Origin: Rebecca billardiae RCC1528
Taxonomy: Eukaryota > Haptophyta
Reading direction: 5' to 3'
DNA length: 64,000 nucleotides
Assembly: GCA_965240325.2 (NCBI GenBank)
Contig: OZ251230.1
Span: 806,001-870,000 of the forward strand
Part shown: piece after piece, positions 20,316 through 31,100 of the stretch
How the letters are laid out: each line of letters starts with the position of its first letter
Numbering within the stretch: the stretch's first letter is position 1
The notes under the pieces: generated by a model
Told to the model about the DNA's origin: nothing
Database searches by the model: none
The model's input: only the letters and a program-made list of their open reading frames with translations
Position numbers and translations under genes: made by a program

Positions 20316-23300
20316 ATGGCTGATGGCGTGGACGCGTCCCCGCTCGCGGAGCTCGCCAAGCTGTGGGGGAAAGGCGACGTGGCGGCGCTGCTCGAGGCGA
20401 GCGAGGTCAGCCCTCATGACAACGCGGTCTCCCAGGGCGTGCCGTGGCAGGGCGTGCTCGAGCTGCTCCTCACGTCCACACGCCTCGAGGAACTCCGCCT
20501 CAGGTGTGCGCAGAGCGGTGGGGCGGGCAGGTGGCGGCGGCACGTGGCGCGTGCAGACGGAGGCGCATGGGCACACACTGCCCTGCATGTGGCTGGCCCA
20601 TCGGCACGTGTCAGCGCCGCTCCGGGCGCCGCGCCGCCGCCGCCGCGTACGCCGCACGCGGTGCTCTCAGCAGCACGTGAGCGCGAGCACACAGGCGGTG
20701 CACGCGCACCGATGCGTGCGCGCGTGACGGGCGGACGGGAGCTTGAGGCGCGCGCATGCATGCTGCATCGCGTACGCCATCGCACACGCCGCTCAGCCGC
20801 GCCCCGCCGCGCGCCCTCCCCTGCGCGCAGTTTCACCGGCGTGGGTGACGAGGGTGCCACGCAGCTCGGCGCCGCCCTCGCGTCGGGCAAGACGCGCCTG
20901 CGGGTGCTGGACCTCGGGTGAGCGCTGGGGTGGGCACTCGGCGCGGCGCGCGGCGCGTGGACCGTGGGCGGCGGGGGAGGAGGGTGGGTGGCGTGCGTTG
21001 TCACGGGCATCGATGCGCACGAGCCCGGGCTGCTGCGCGCGCCCCGCGCCGAGCGCGGCGCCGCCACCACCGCGCACGCCGCACGCTGCGGCAGCGGCGG
21101 CGCGCACACGCGAGCGCGCGCGCATCGGCGCACGCGCGCCGATGCGTGCGCGCGTGACGGGGGCGCGGGAGCTTGCGGCGCGCGCATGCATGCTGCATCG
21201 CGTGCGCCATCGCACACGCTGCTCAGCTGCGCCCCGCCCCGCGCCCTCCCCTGCGCGCAGTTTCACCGGCGTGGGTGACGAGGGTGCCACGCAGCTCGGC
21301 GCCGCCCTCGCGTCGGGCAAGACGCGCCTGCGGGAGCTGAACCTCTAGTGAGCGCTGGGGTGGGCACTCGGCGCGGCGCGCGGCGCGTGGACGGTGGGTG
21401 GCGGGGGAGGAGGGTGGGTGGCTTGCGTTGTCGTGGGCATCGATGCGCGCGAGCCCGGGCTGCCGCGCGCGCGCCGCGCCGAGCGCCGCGCCGCCGCGGC
21501 CGCGCGCGCCGCACGCTGCGGCGGCGGCGCGCACACGCGAGCGCGCGCGCGTCGGCGCACGCGCGCCGATGCGTGCGCGCGTGACGGGGGCGCGGAAGCT
21601 TGCGGCGCGCGTATGCATGCTGCATCACGTGCGCCATCGCACACGCCGCTCAGCCGCGCCCCGCCCCGCGCCCTCCCCTGCGCGCAGTGGCTGTGACGGC
21701 GTGGGTGACGAGGGTGCCACGCAGCTCGGCGCCGCCCTCGCGTCGGGCAAGACGCGCCTGCGGAAGCTGAACCTCGAGTGAGCGCTGGGGTGGGCACTCG
21801 GCGCGGCGCGCGGCGCGTGGGCGGTGGCTGGCGGGGGAGGATGCTGAGTGGCGCGCATTGTCACGGGCATCATTGCGCACGAGCCCGCCCCGCGCGCGCC
21901 GCGCCGAGCGCGGCGCCGCCACCACCGCGCACGCCGCACGCTGCGGCAGTGGCGGCGCGCACACGCGAGCGCGCGCGCATCGGCACACGCGCGCCGATGC
22001 GTGTGCGCGTGACGGGCGGGCGGAAGCTTGCGGCGCGCGCATGCATGCTGCATCACGCGCGCCGTCGCACACGCCGCTCAACCGCGCCCCGCCCCGCGCC
22101 CTCCCCTGCGCGCAGTGGCTGTGACGGCGTGGGTGACGAGGGTGCCACGCAGCTCGGCGCCGCCCTCGCGTCGGGCAAGACGCGCCTGCGGAAGCTGAAC
22201 CTCGAGTGAGCGCTGGGGTGGGCACTCGGCGCGGCGCGCGGCGCGTGGACGGTGGGCGGCGGGGGAGGAGGGTGGGCGGCGCGCATCGTCACGGGCATCG
22301 ATGCGCGCGAGGCCGGGCCACCACGCGCGCGCCGCGCCGAGCGCCGCGCCGCCGCCGCCGCGCGCGCCGCGCGCTGCGGCAGCGGCGGCGCGCACACGCG
22401 AGCGCGCGCGCGCCGATGCGTGCGCGCGTGACGGAGGCGCGGGCGCTCGAGGCGCGCGCATGCATGCTGCATCACGTGCGCCATCGCATACGCCGCTCAG
22501 CCGCGCCCCGCCCCGCGCCCTCCCCTGCGCGCAGTGGCACCCGCGTGGGTGACGAGGGTGCCACGCAGCTCGGCGCCGCCCTCGCGTCGGGCAAGACGCG
22601 CCTGCGGGAGCTGAACCTCGAGTGAGCGCTGGGGTGGGCACTCGGCGCGGCGCGCGGCGCGTGGACGGTGGGCGGCGGGGGAGGAGGGTGGGTGGCGCGC
22701 ATCGTCACGGGCATCGATGTGCACGAGCCCGGGCTACCGCGCGCGCCCCGCGCCGAGCGCCGCCCCGCCGCCGCCGCGCGCGCCGCAGGCTGCGGCAGCG
22801 GCGGCGCGCACACGCGAGCGCGCGCGCATCGGCGCACGCGCGCCGATGCGTGCGCGCGTGACGGGGGCGCGGGAATGTGCGGCGCGCGCTTATGCATGCT
22901 GCATCGCGTGCGCCATCGCACACGCCGCTCAGTCGCGCCCCGCCCCGCGCCCTCCCCTGCGCGCAGTCGCACCGGCGTGGGTGACGAGGGTGCCACGCAG
23001 CTCGGCGCCGCCCTCGCGTCGGGCAAGACGCGCCTGCGGGAGCTGAACCTCCGGTGAGCGCTGGGGTGGGCACTCCGCGCGGCGCGCGGTGCGTGGACGG
23101 TGGGTGGCGGGGGAGGAGGGTGGGTGGCGCGCATTGTCACGGGCATCGATGCGCACGAGCCCGGGCTACCACGCGCGCGCCTCGCCGAGCGCCGCGCAGC
23201 CGCCGCGCCGCGCGCCGCACGCTGCGGCAGCGGCGGCGTGCACACGCGAGCGCGCGCGCATCGGCGCACGCGCGCCGATGCGTGCGCGCGTGACGGGGTC

Positions 23301-26300
23301 GCGGGCGCTCGAGGCGCGCGCATGCATGCTGCATCGCGTGCGCCATCGCACACGCTGCTCAGCTGCGCCCCGCCCCGCGCCCTCCCCTGCGCGCAGTTTC
23401 ACCGGCGTGGGTGACGAGGGTGCCACGCAGCTCGGCGCCGCCCTCGCGTCGGGCAAGACGCGCCTGCGGGAGCTGAACCTCTAGTGAGCGCTGGGGTGGG
23501 CACTCGGCGCGGCGCGCGGCGCGTGGACGGTGGGTGGCGGGGGAGGAGGGTGGGTGGCTTGCGTTGTCGTGGGCATCGATGCGCGCGAGCCCGGGCTGCC
23601 GCGCGCGCGCCGCGCCGAGCGCCGCGCCGCCGCGGCCGCGCGCGCCGCACGCTGCGGCGGCGGCGCGCACACGCGAGCGCGCGCGCATCGGCACACGCGC
23701 GCCGATGCGTGCGCGCGTGACGGGGGCGCGGGAGCTTGCGGCGCGCGCGTGCATGCTGCATCGCGTGCGCCATCGCACACGCCGCTCAGCCGCGCCCCGC
23801 CCCGCGCCCTCCCCTGCGTGCAGTGGCTGTGACGGCGTGGGTGGTGAGGTCCGGGCACGTGTGGATGAGGCCGTGGAGGCGAACAAGGCGCGGCTGCAGC
23901 AGGAGCCACCCAGGTGCAAGCGGTGGGGGGGCACAACGCGACGCGCCCGTGCACACGCGGGGCACGCGGGAAAGGGAGCAGCGGTCGGCGGTGATTGCCC
24001 GCCCGACGCGCGGCGCACCCCTGCTCTGCCACCGCACGCCCCTGGCACGCGCTTCGCCACCGCTCACGTGCGCGCCTCGCCCACCGCCTGCCTGCGCGTG
24101 CAGTGACGACTCTGCTGATGACTCTGCTGATGACTCTGCTGATGACTCGGCCTCTGGTGACGAGGCGGAGGCAGCGGAGGAGGCGGAAGCCGCGCTCGAC
24201 GCGCTCGCAGAGCGTCAACGCGCTGCGGACGCCGCGCGCGCCGCGCTCGGCGCCGAGCAGGCGGCCATCCGCGCCGCCCTCGGCCGCGGCGGCGTGGACG
24301 AGGCGCGGCTGGCGCGGCGCGACGCGCGCCGTGCCGAGCTGGGCGCCGCGCTCGAGGCGCTCGGCGCGTGCGCGCTCGACGCGCACGCGGACTCGCAGCA
24401 GCGCGCGGCGGCGCTGCGTCGCGAGGCGCGCGCGTTGCGCGCGGCGCTCGAGCGCGCGGGCACGCCAGAGCAGCCGCGCGCGCCAGCGGGCGACGGGTCC
24501 GCTCCGGCGCCCCTGCCGCCGTGTCGCGCGCTCGAGCGCGCGGTGGGCGCGGCGGTGCGCGCGCACGACGCCGCAGCGCCGCCCTCCGGCGCGGGCGCGG
24601 GCGGCGCGGCGCTCGCTGCCGCGTGGGCGGAGGTCGCGCGCCAGGCCATCGCCCTCGCGGCGCGCGGCACGTACGCCGACGCGGACGACGGCGCGTGCGC
24701 CTCGGCGTGGGCGCTCGCCATGCCCGGCCTGTGCGACGCGGCGCGCGCTGCCGCCACAAGCGGCGGTGGCCTGACCGACGCGGCGCGCGCGCGCGCGGCC
24801 GCGTGCGACGAGCACGCCGCAGTGGCCGAGCGCGCGCGCACGCTCGCGCGCGAGGCGGAGGCGGAGGCGCGCGAGCTCCGCGCGCTGCCGTCCGCCGAGC
24901 GCGCGCACGGCGCGCACGAGCTGCGCGAGCGCGAGGAGGCGTGCAGGGCGGCGGCGCGCGCGCTGCGTCTCGCGCGCCACGCTTTAGAAAACGCGCAGGA
25001 CGACGGCGGCGACGTGGACGGCGCACAGCGCGCGCTCGTCGACGCGCAGCGGCGCGCGCAGCGCACGCAGCGCGCGCGCGAGCGCTCGCTCGACCGTCTG
25101 TACGAGCTGGCGGGCGGGCCGTTCCCCGAGCTGCCCGCCATGCTGCCCGAGGCGTTCGACGGCGCGGGCGCGCTGCCCGCGGGCGCGCGGCCCGCGTGGC
25201 TGCACGGCCGCACGCTCGCGCAGTACGAGCCGTGCGAGTGGCCCGACGGCGCGGCGCCCGGCCGCGCGCGGCACGAGGTGCTGCTGCGCGCGTTCGCGGG
25301 CGAGCGCGTCGTGCTCAAGGTGTACCCGCTGGCGAGCGACACGGAGCGCCGGCTGCTCGGGCGCGAGGTGGAGTTTGCGCGGGCGCACGCGCACCCACAC
25401 CTCGCGCGCGTGGCGGGCGTCTTTGTCGACGAGCCGCGCGGCGCGCGCTGCGCGCTCGTGCAGACGCCGCTCTACTCGGGCGGCACGCTGCGCGGCTGGC
25501 TCGAGCGTGACGAGGCGACTGCCTTGCCGCCCGAGGCGGTGCGCGGCGGCGCGCCGGGCGCGCGAATGCTCGAGCCGGCGCACGCGCGCGTCGCGCCCGT
25601 GCGCGTGCGCGCGCTGCGGCAGCTGCTGGGCGCGCTCGCGCACCTGCACGCGCGCGGCGCGGTGCACGGCGACGTGAAGCTCGAGAACGCGTTCGTGCAG
25701 CTGCCGGGCGACGACGCGGCCGAGCGGCCGCTCGGCGCGGCCGAGCCGTTCCGCGTGCTGCTCGGCGACTTTGACCTGGCGCGCGTGGAGGAGGCGCTGC
25801 AGCACGCGGCTGGCGGCGGCGTGCCGAGCGCGACGACGCGCGCGGGCGCGGGCACCGAGGGCCACATGGCGCCCGAGCTGCTCGTGCCCGGCGCGCGCGC
25901 GAGCGCGGCGTCGGACGTGTTCGCGTTCGGCGTGTGCGTGCTGCGCGCGCTCGCGGCCGACGAGCCGACGCGCGCCGCGCTCGTGGGCTCGGTGCAGGGC
26001 GCGCGCGCCGCGGCGGCTGCGCTGGGCGAGCCGCTCGTCGTGGCCGCGCTGGCGGACGCGCCGGGCGCGCGGCCGAGCGCGGCGCAGCTCGAGGGCGCGG
26101 CGCTGTGGGCGGCAAGCGACGAGGCGCTGCGCGCGGCCGAGGCCGAGCGCGAGGCGGCGGCCGCGAGCGCGCGCGCCGCGCTGCGCACGTGCGCGGTGTG
26201 CTTGGACGAGGAGGTGCCGCCGGACGAGTGCGCCGAGTGCGCGGGCGGCGGGCACGCGGTGTGCTCGCTCTGCCTCTCCACGCACGTGCAGCTGTGCGCG

Positions 26301-26954
26301 CAGCCCGACGGCGGCGGCGGCGCGGCGCTCGACGCGGACGGGCGCGTGCCGTGCGTCGAGGCGGGCAGCGGCTGCGCACACGCGTACCTGGACGGCGAGC
26401 TCGCGCGCCGCACGACCGCCGCCGCGTTCGGCGCGTACTGGCGCGCGCGCGAGCAGCACGCCGAGGCGCGCGGCGAGGAGCGCGCGGCCGAGCGCGCGCG
26501 CGCCGAGGCCGAGCGCCTCGCGGCGCTCAGCGCGGCCGAGCGCGTGCGCGAGCAGCGGCGCGCGCACATCATCGATCATATCCTCACGCTCAAGTGCCCG
26601 CGCTGCGGCATGGCGTTTGCCGAGTGGCTCGACGGCGCGCGCGGCTTCGACGGCTGCTGCGCGCTGCAGTGCGCGCGCGATCGGTGCGGCTGCCACTTCT
26701 GCGCCTACTGCCTCGCCGACTGCGGCGCCGACGCGCACCCGCACGTGCGCGGCTGCGAGCACGGCAACGGCACGTACTTTGCGCAGCGCGGCGAGTTTGA
26801 GGCGGCGCAGCGCGCGCGGCGCGAGCGCGCGCTGCGCCGCTACCTCGCCGACGAGGCGGGCGCGGACGGCGCGGCGCGCCAAGCGATCGTCGCGTCCGTC
26901 GAGCGCGAGCTGCGCGACCTCCGCATCGACCCAGACGCACTCGCGCGCGAGTGA
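20316..26954 (+). CDS. LRR - non-RD kinase - RING/RBR-like protein, copy 2
   Basis: Ten exons in frame: 20316-20503, 20831-20917, 21261-21347, 21688-21777, 22116-22205, 22535-22621, 22967-23053, 23397-23483, 23824-23913, 24104-26954, giving about 1,247 residues. Exons 2-8 are seven typical LRR units. Exon 9 starts like an LRR (GCDGVG) and runs into the capping sequence GEVRARVDEAVEANKARLQQ. The last exon has four DDSA repeats (five in copies 1 and 3). Kinase and zinc modules match copy 1 closely; visible differences include LERDEATALPPEA and CLSTHVQLC. Kinase Lys, HGDVKLEN and DFD are intact, as are the RING-like and RING2-like cysteines and the C-terminal helix ending DALARE. Of the three copies this one and copy 1 look fully intact. 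Role inferred as for copy 1. Confidence 0.85.
20504..23913 (+). repeat. Exon-intron tandem array coding LRRs, copy 2
   Basis: Seven typical LRR exons (87, 87, 90, 90, 87, 87, 87 nt) plus a 90-nt cap exon, period about 430 bp. The segment from about 21260 to 21640 is nearly identical to 23395 to 23780, including the intron changes GTTGTCGTGGGC and GGTGGCTTGCG. This shows recent copying of a unit within the array. Confidence 0.9.
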
Positions 26955-27180
26955 CCGGTGGGCCCCGGGGGCGTCGGCTGCGCGCAGTGTCAGGCGCTGG
27001 CGGGCACGTGGGCACGAGCTGAGCGCGATGATGCTCTGCAGGGGCCACGTGTGCGCATGCACCGCCACGCTGAACACGCTGGTGGCGAATCGCGCGTGGC
27101 GGCTGGGGGCGCTGACCCAGCTCCGCGCCGTCGGGAGCTCCGAGCCGGAGCTACGCCGGCCGCTGAGGGGCCTCGGGGAG
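26955..27180 (+). other. Conserved block downstream of copy 2, possible exon or 3' UTR
   Basis: Counterpart of 18211-18485 (MMLCRGHVCACTATLNTLVA, LRGLGERDETGARA). It abuts the truncated end of the RMDN-like fragment B. Function unknown. Confidence 0.35.
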
Positions 27181-27199
27181 AGGGATGAGACGGGGGCGC

Positions 27200-28003
27200 G
27201 CGCTGCACTGGCGCGTCGGCTGGCAGCAGCTCAGCCGCGCGCTCCAGTGAACGGCGCACGGACGGTGAACGAGTTGGCGACCTTCTCCTTCGTGCTGACG
27301 AAATCGCTCAGTCAGCTTGCCGAGGAGGATCCCCGCCCACTTGTGCGCGTACCCGCTCGACGCGTCCACGGCGACGGCGGCGTCGGCGAGCTCGATCCCC
27401 GATCGGATCAGCTCCTCGCGCCGCGCCGCGTCATCAGCCGCCTGCTCGGACAGCTCGTAGCGCGCGCGCGCACGCCGCCAGAGGAGCTCGACGTCGTCAG
27501 CCGCGGGTGCAGCGGAGGCCTCCTGCTCGAGCAGTGCGTACAGAGCTTCGTATTCGCCCGTGGCGCGCATCTCGTCCGCGCGCGAGAAGCGCGCTGGGCT
27601 CTCTTCGAGCGGCGGTGCCATCTTGATCTGCCCACTCGGCCTCTCGAGGCTGGTCGCACCGTCCCGCCCCCGGTGGCACGGGTGAGGCCGAGCCGTCCAG
27701 TGCAGCCCGCGCTGCAGCCTCGCCCGGTGCGGTAGCATCGGGTTTGCGGCGGCGATAGAGCCGCAGCGGCGAAAGGCGCGAGAGAAGCCGACGTACGCGG
27801 CCAGGCCGCGCTGAAGCTTCCTCCTCCCGTTCCTCCTCGCAGGACGAATCAACCATCATGGCAACACACGTGCGTGCAGGCGAAGGCGGCAGGAGCTTGC
27901 ATCCGGGCGCGAGGGTCGGAGATGAGCCTGGCCAGTGCGCGCGAGGAATGTGGGCACCACCAAAGGGCACGGCGGCGAGCACTAGCACGACGGCCAACCG
28001 CAT
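27200..28003 (-). pseudogene. RMDN/FAM82-like (TPR) gene fragment B, frameshifted and truncated
   Basis: The minus-strand order is MRLAVVLVLAAVPFGG (ATG at 28003), acidic/basic linker, FSRADEMRATGEYEALYALL, DDVELLWRRARARYELSEQ, REELIRSGIELADAAVAVD, GYAHKWAGILLGKL, then RRSLERAAELLPADAP near 27200. The TPR-like helices and the HKW motif match the RMDN family. Three defects are visible. A 10-bp length difference from fragment A near 27660-27690 shifts the frame. A 4-bp insertion lies just after GILLGKL. The C-terminal half is missing. The outer ATG of fragment A is ACG here. Head-to-head with LRR-kinase copy 3. Confidence 0.6.
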
Positions 28004-28119
28004 TACGCGGCCGTCCACCGCCGCGGGAGATTGGGCAGCCGTCAAGACCGAAGACGACTCGCGCTCGTCACGAAAAGCTGAGACGAAATGAAAGGCGCTT
28101 CGCATCCGGACCAGCAACC

Positions 28120-28136
28120 ACCGGAACTCCGGAAGG
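28120..28136 (+). promoter_or_regulatory. Conserved upstream motif of LRR-kinase gene copy 3
   Basis: Same 17-base palindromic motif, ending 44 bp before the ATG at 28181. Confidence 0.4.
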
Positions 28137-28180
28137 CATGACGGCCATCGCCGCTCTCGGAGGCCGCCCAGCGCGAGAGC

Positions 28181-31100
28181 ATGGCTGATGGCGTGGACGC
28201 GTCCCCGCTCGCGGAGCTCGCGGAGCTGTGGGGGCAAGGCGACGTGGCGGCGCTGCTCGAGGCGAGCGAGGTTCGCCTTCATGACGACGCGGTCTCCCAG
28301 GGCGTGCCGTGGCAGGGCGTGCTCGAGCTGCTCCTCACGTCCACACGCCTCGAGAAACTCAACCTCGGGTGTGCGCAGAGCAGTGGGGCGGGCAGGTGGC
28401 GGCGCCACGTGGCGCGTGCAGACAGATGCGCATGGGCACACACTGCCCTGCATGTGGCTGGCCCCGCGGCGCGTGTCAGCGCCGCTCCGGGTGCCGCGCC
28501 ACCGCCGCCGCGTACGCCACACGCGGTGCTCACGGCGGCACGTGAGCGCGAGCACACAGGCGGTGCACGCGCGGAGATGCGTGCGCGCGTGACGGGCGGG
28601 CGGGAGCTTGAGGCGCGCGCATGCATGCTGCATCGCGTGCACAATCGCACACGCCGCTCAGCCGCGCCCCGCCCCGCGCCCTCCCCTGCGCGCAGTTTCA
28701 CCGGCGTGGGTGACGAGGGTGCCACGCAGCTCGGCGCTGCCCTCGCGTCGGGCAAGACGCGCCTGCGGGGGCTGGACCTCACGTGAGCGCTGGGGTGGGC
28801 ACTCGGCGCGGCGTGCGGCGCGTGGACGGTGGGCGGCGGGGGAGGAGGGTGGGTGGCGTGCGTTGTCACGGGCATCGATGCGCGCGAGCCCGGGCTGCCG
28901 CGCGCGCCCCGCGCCGAGCGCCGTGCCCCCGCCGCCGCGCGCGCCGCACGCGGCGGCGGCGGCGGCGCGCACACGCGAGCGCGCGCGCATCGGCGCACGC
29001 GCGCCGATGCGTGCGCGCGTGACGGGGGCGCGGAAGCTTGCGGCGCGCGCGTGCATGCTGCATTGCGTGCGCCATCGCACACGCCGCTCAGCTGCGCCCC
29101 GCCCCGTGCCCTCCCCTGCGTGCAGTGCCTGCCACGGCGTGGGTGACGAGGGTGCCACGCAGCTCGGCGCCGCCCTCGCGTCGGGCAAGACGCGCCTGCG
29201 GGTGCTGAACCTCTGGTGAGCGCTGGGGTGGGCACTCGGCGCGGCGCGCGGCGCGTGGACGGTGGGTGGCGGGGGAGTAGGGTGGGTGCCGCGCATTGTC
29301 ACGGGCATCGATGCGCGCGAGCCCGGGCCACCACGCGCGCGCCGCGCCGAGCGCCGCGCCGCCGCCGCGCCGCGCGCTGCACGCTGCGGCAGCGGCGGCG
29401 CGCACACGCGAGCGCGCGCGCATCGGCACACGCGCGCCGATGCGTGCGCGCGTGACGGGGGCGCGGAAGCTTGCGGCGCGCGCGTGCATGCTGCATCGCG
29501 TGCGCCATCGCACACGCCGCTCAGCTGCGCCCCGCCCCGTGCCCTCCCCTGCGTGCAGTGCCTGCCACGGCGTGGGTGACGAGGGTGCCACGCAGCTCGG
29601 CGCCGCCCTCGCGTCGGGCAAGACGCGCCTGCGGGAGCTGCACCTCTAGTGAGCGCTGGGGTGGGCACTCGGCGCGGCGCGCGGCGCGTGGACGGTGGGC
29701 GGCGGGGGAGGAGGCTGGGTGGCGCGCATTGTCACGGGCATCGATGCGCACGAGCCCGGGCTATCGCGCGCGCCCCGCGCCGAGCGCCGTGCCCCCGCCG
29801 CCGCGCGCGCCGCACGCGGCGGCGGCGGCGGCGCGCACACGCGAGCGCGCGCGCATCGGCACACGCGCGCCGATGCGTGCGCGCGTGACGGGGGCGCGGG
29901 AGCTTGCGGCGCGCGCATGCATGCTGCATCGCGTGCGCCATCGCACACGCCGCTCAGCCGCGCCCCGCCCCGCGCCCTCCCCTGCGCGCAGTCAGACCGG
30001 CGTGGGTGACGAGGGTGCCACGCAGCTCGGCGCCGCCCTCGCGTCGGGCAAGACGCGCCTGCGGGAGCTGCACCTCGGGTGAGCGCTGGGGTGGGCACTC
30101 GGCGCGGCGCGCGGCGCGTGGGCGGTGGGCGGCGGGGGAGGAGGGTGGGTGGCGTGCGTTGTCACGGGCATCGATGCGCGCGAGCCCGGGCTGCCGCGCG
30201 CGCCCCGCGCCGAGCGCCGTGCCCCCGCCGCCGCGCGCGCCGCACGCGGCGGCGGCGGCGGCGCGCACACGCGAGCGCGCGCGCATCGGCGCACGCGCGC
30301 CGATGCGTGCGCGCGTGACGGGGGCGCGGAAGCTTGCGGCGCGCGCGTGCATGCTGCATCGCGTGCGCCATCGCACACGCCGCTCAGCCGCGCCCCGCCC
30401 CGCGCCCTCCCCTGCGCGCAGTCAGACCGGCGTGGGTGACGAGGGTGCCACGCAGCTCGGCGCCGCCCTCGCGTCGGGCAAGACGCGCCTGCGGGAGCTG
30501 CACCTCGGGTGAGCGCTGGGGTGGGCACTCGGCGCGGCGCGCGGCGCGTGGGCGGTGGGCGGCGGGGGAGGAGGTTGGGTGACGCGCATTGTCACGGGCA
30601 TCGATGCGCGCGAGCCCGGGCTGCCGCGCGCGCGCCGCGCCGAGCGCCGCGCCGCCGCCGCCGCGCGCGCCGCACGCTGCGGCAGCGGCGGCGCGCACAC
30701 GCGAGCGCGCGCGCATCGGCACACGCGCGCCGATGCGTGCGCGCGTGACGTGGGCGCGGGCGCTCTAGGCTAGGCGCGCGCATGCATGATGCATCGCGTG
30801 CGCCGTCGCACATGCTGCTCAGCCGCGCCCCGCCCCGCGCCCTCCCCTGCGCGCAGTAACACCCGCGTGGGTGACGAGGGTGCCACGCAGCTCGGCGCCG
30901 CCCTCGCGTCGGGCAAGACGCGCCTGCGGGGGCTGAACCTCCGGTGAGCGCTGGGGTGGGCACTCGGCGCGGCGCGCGGCGCGTGGACGGTGGGCGGCGG
31001 GGGAGGAGGCGGGGTGGCGCGCATCGTCACGGGCATCGATGCGCACGAGCTCGGGCCGCCGCGCGCGCGCTGCGCCGAGCGCCGCGCCGCAGCCGCCGCG

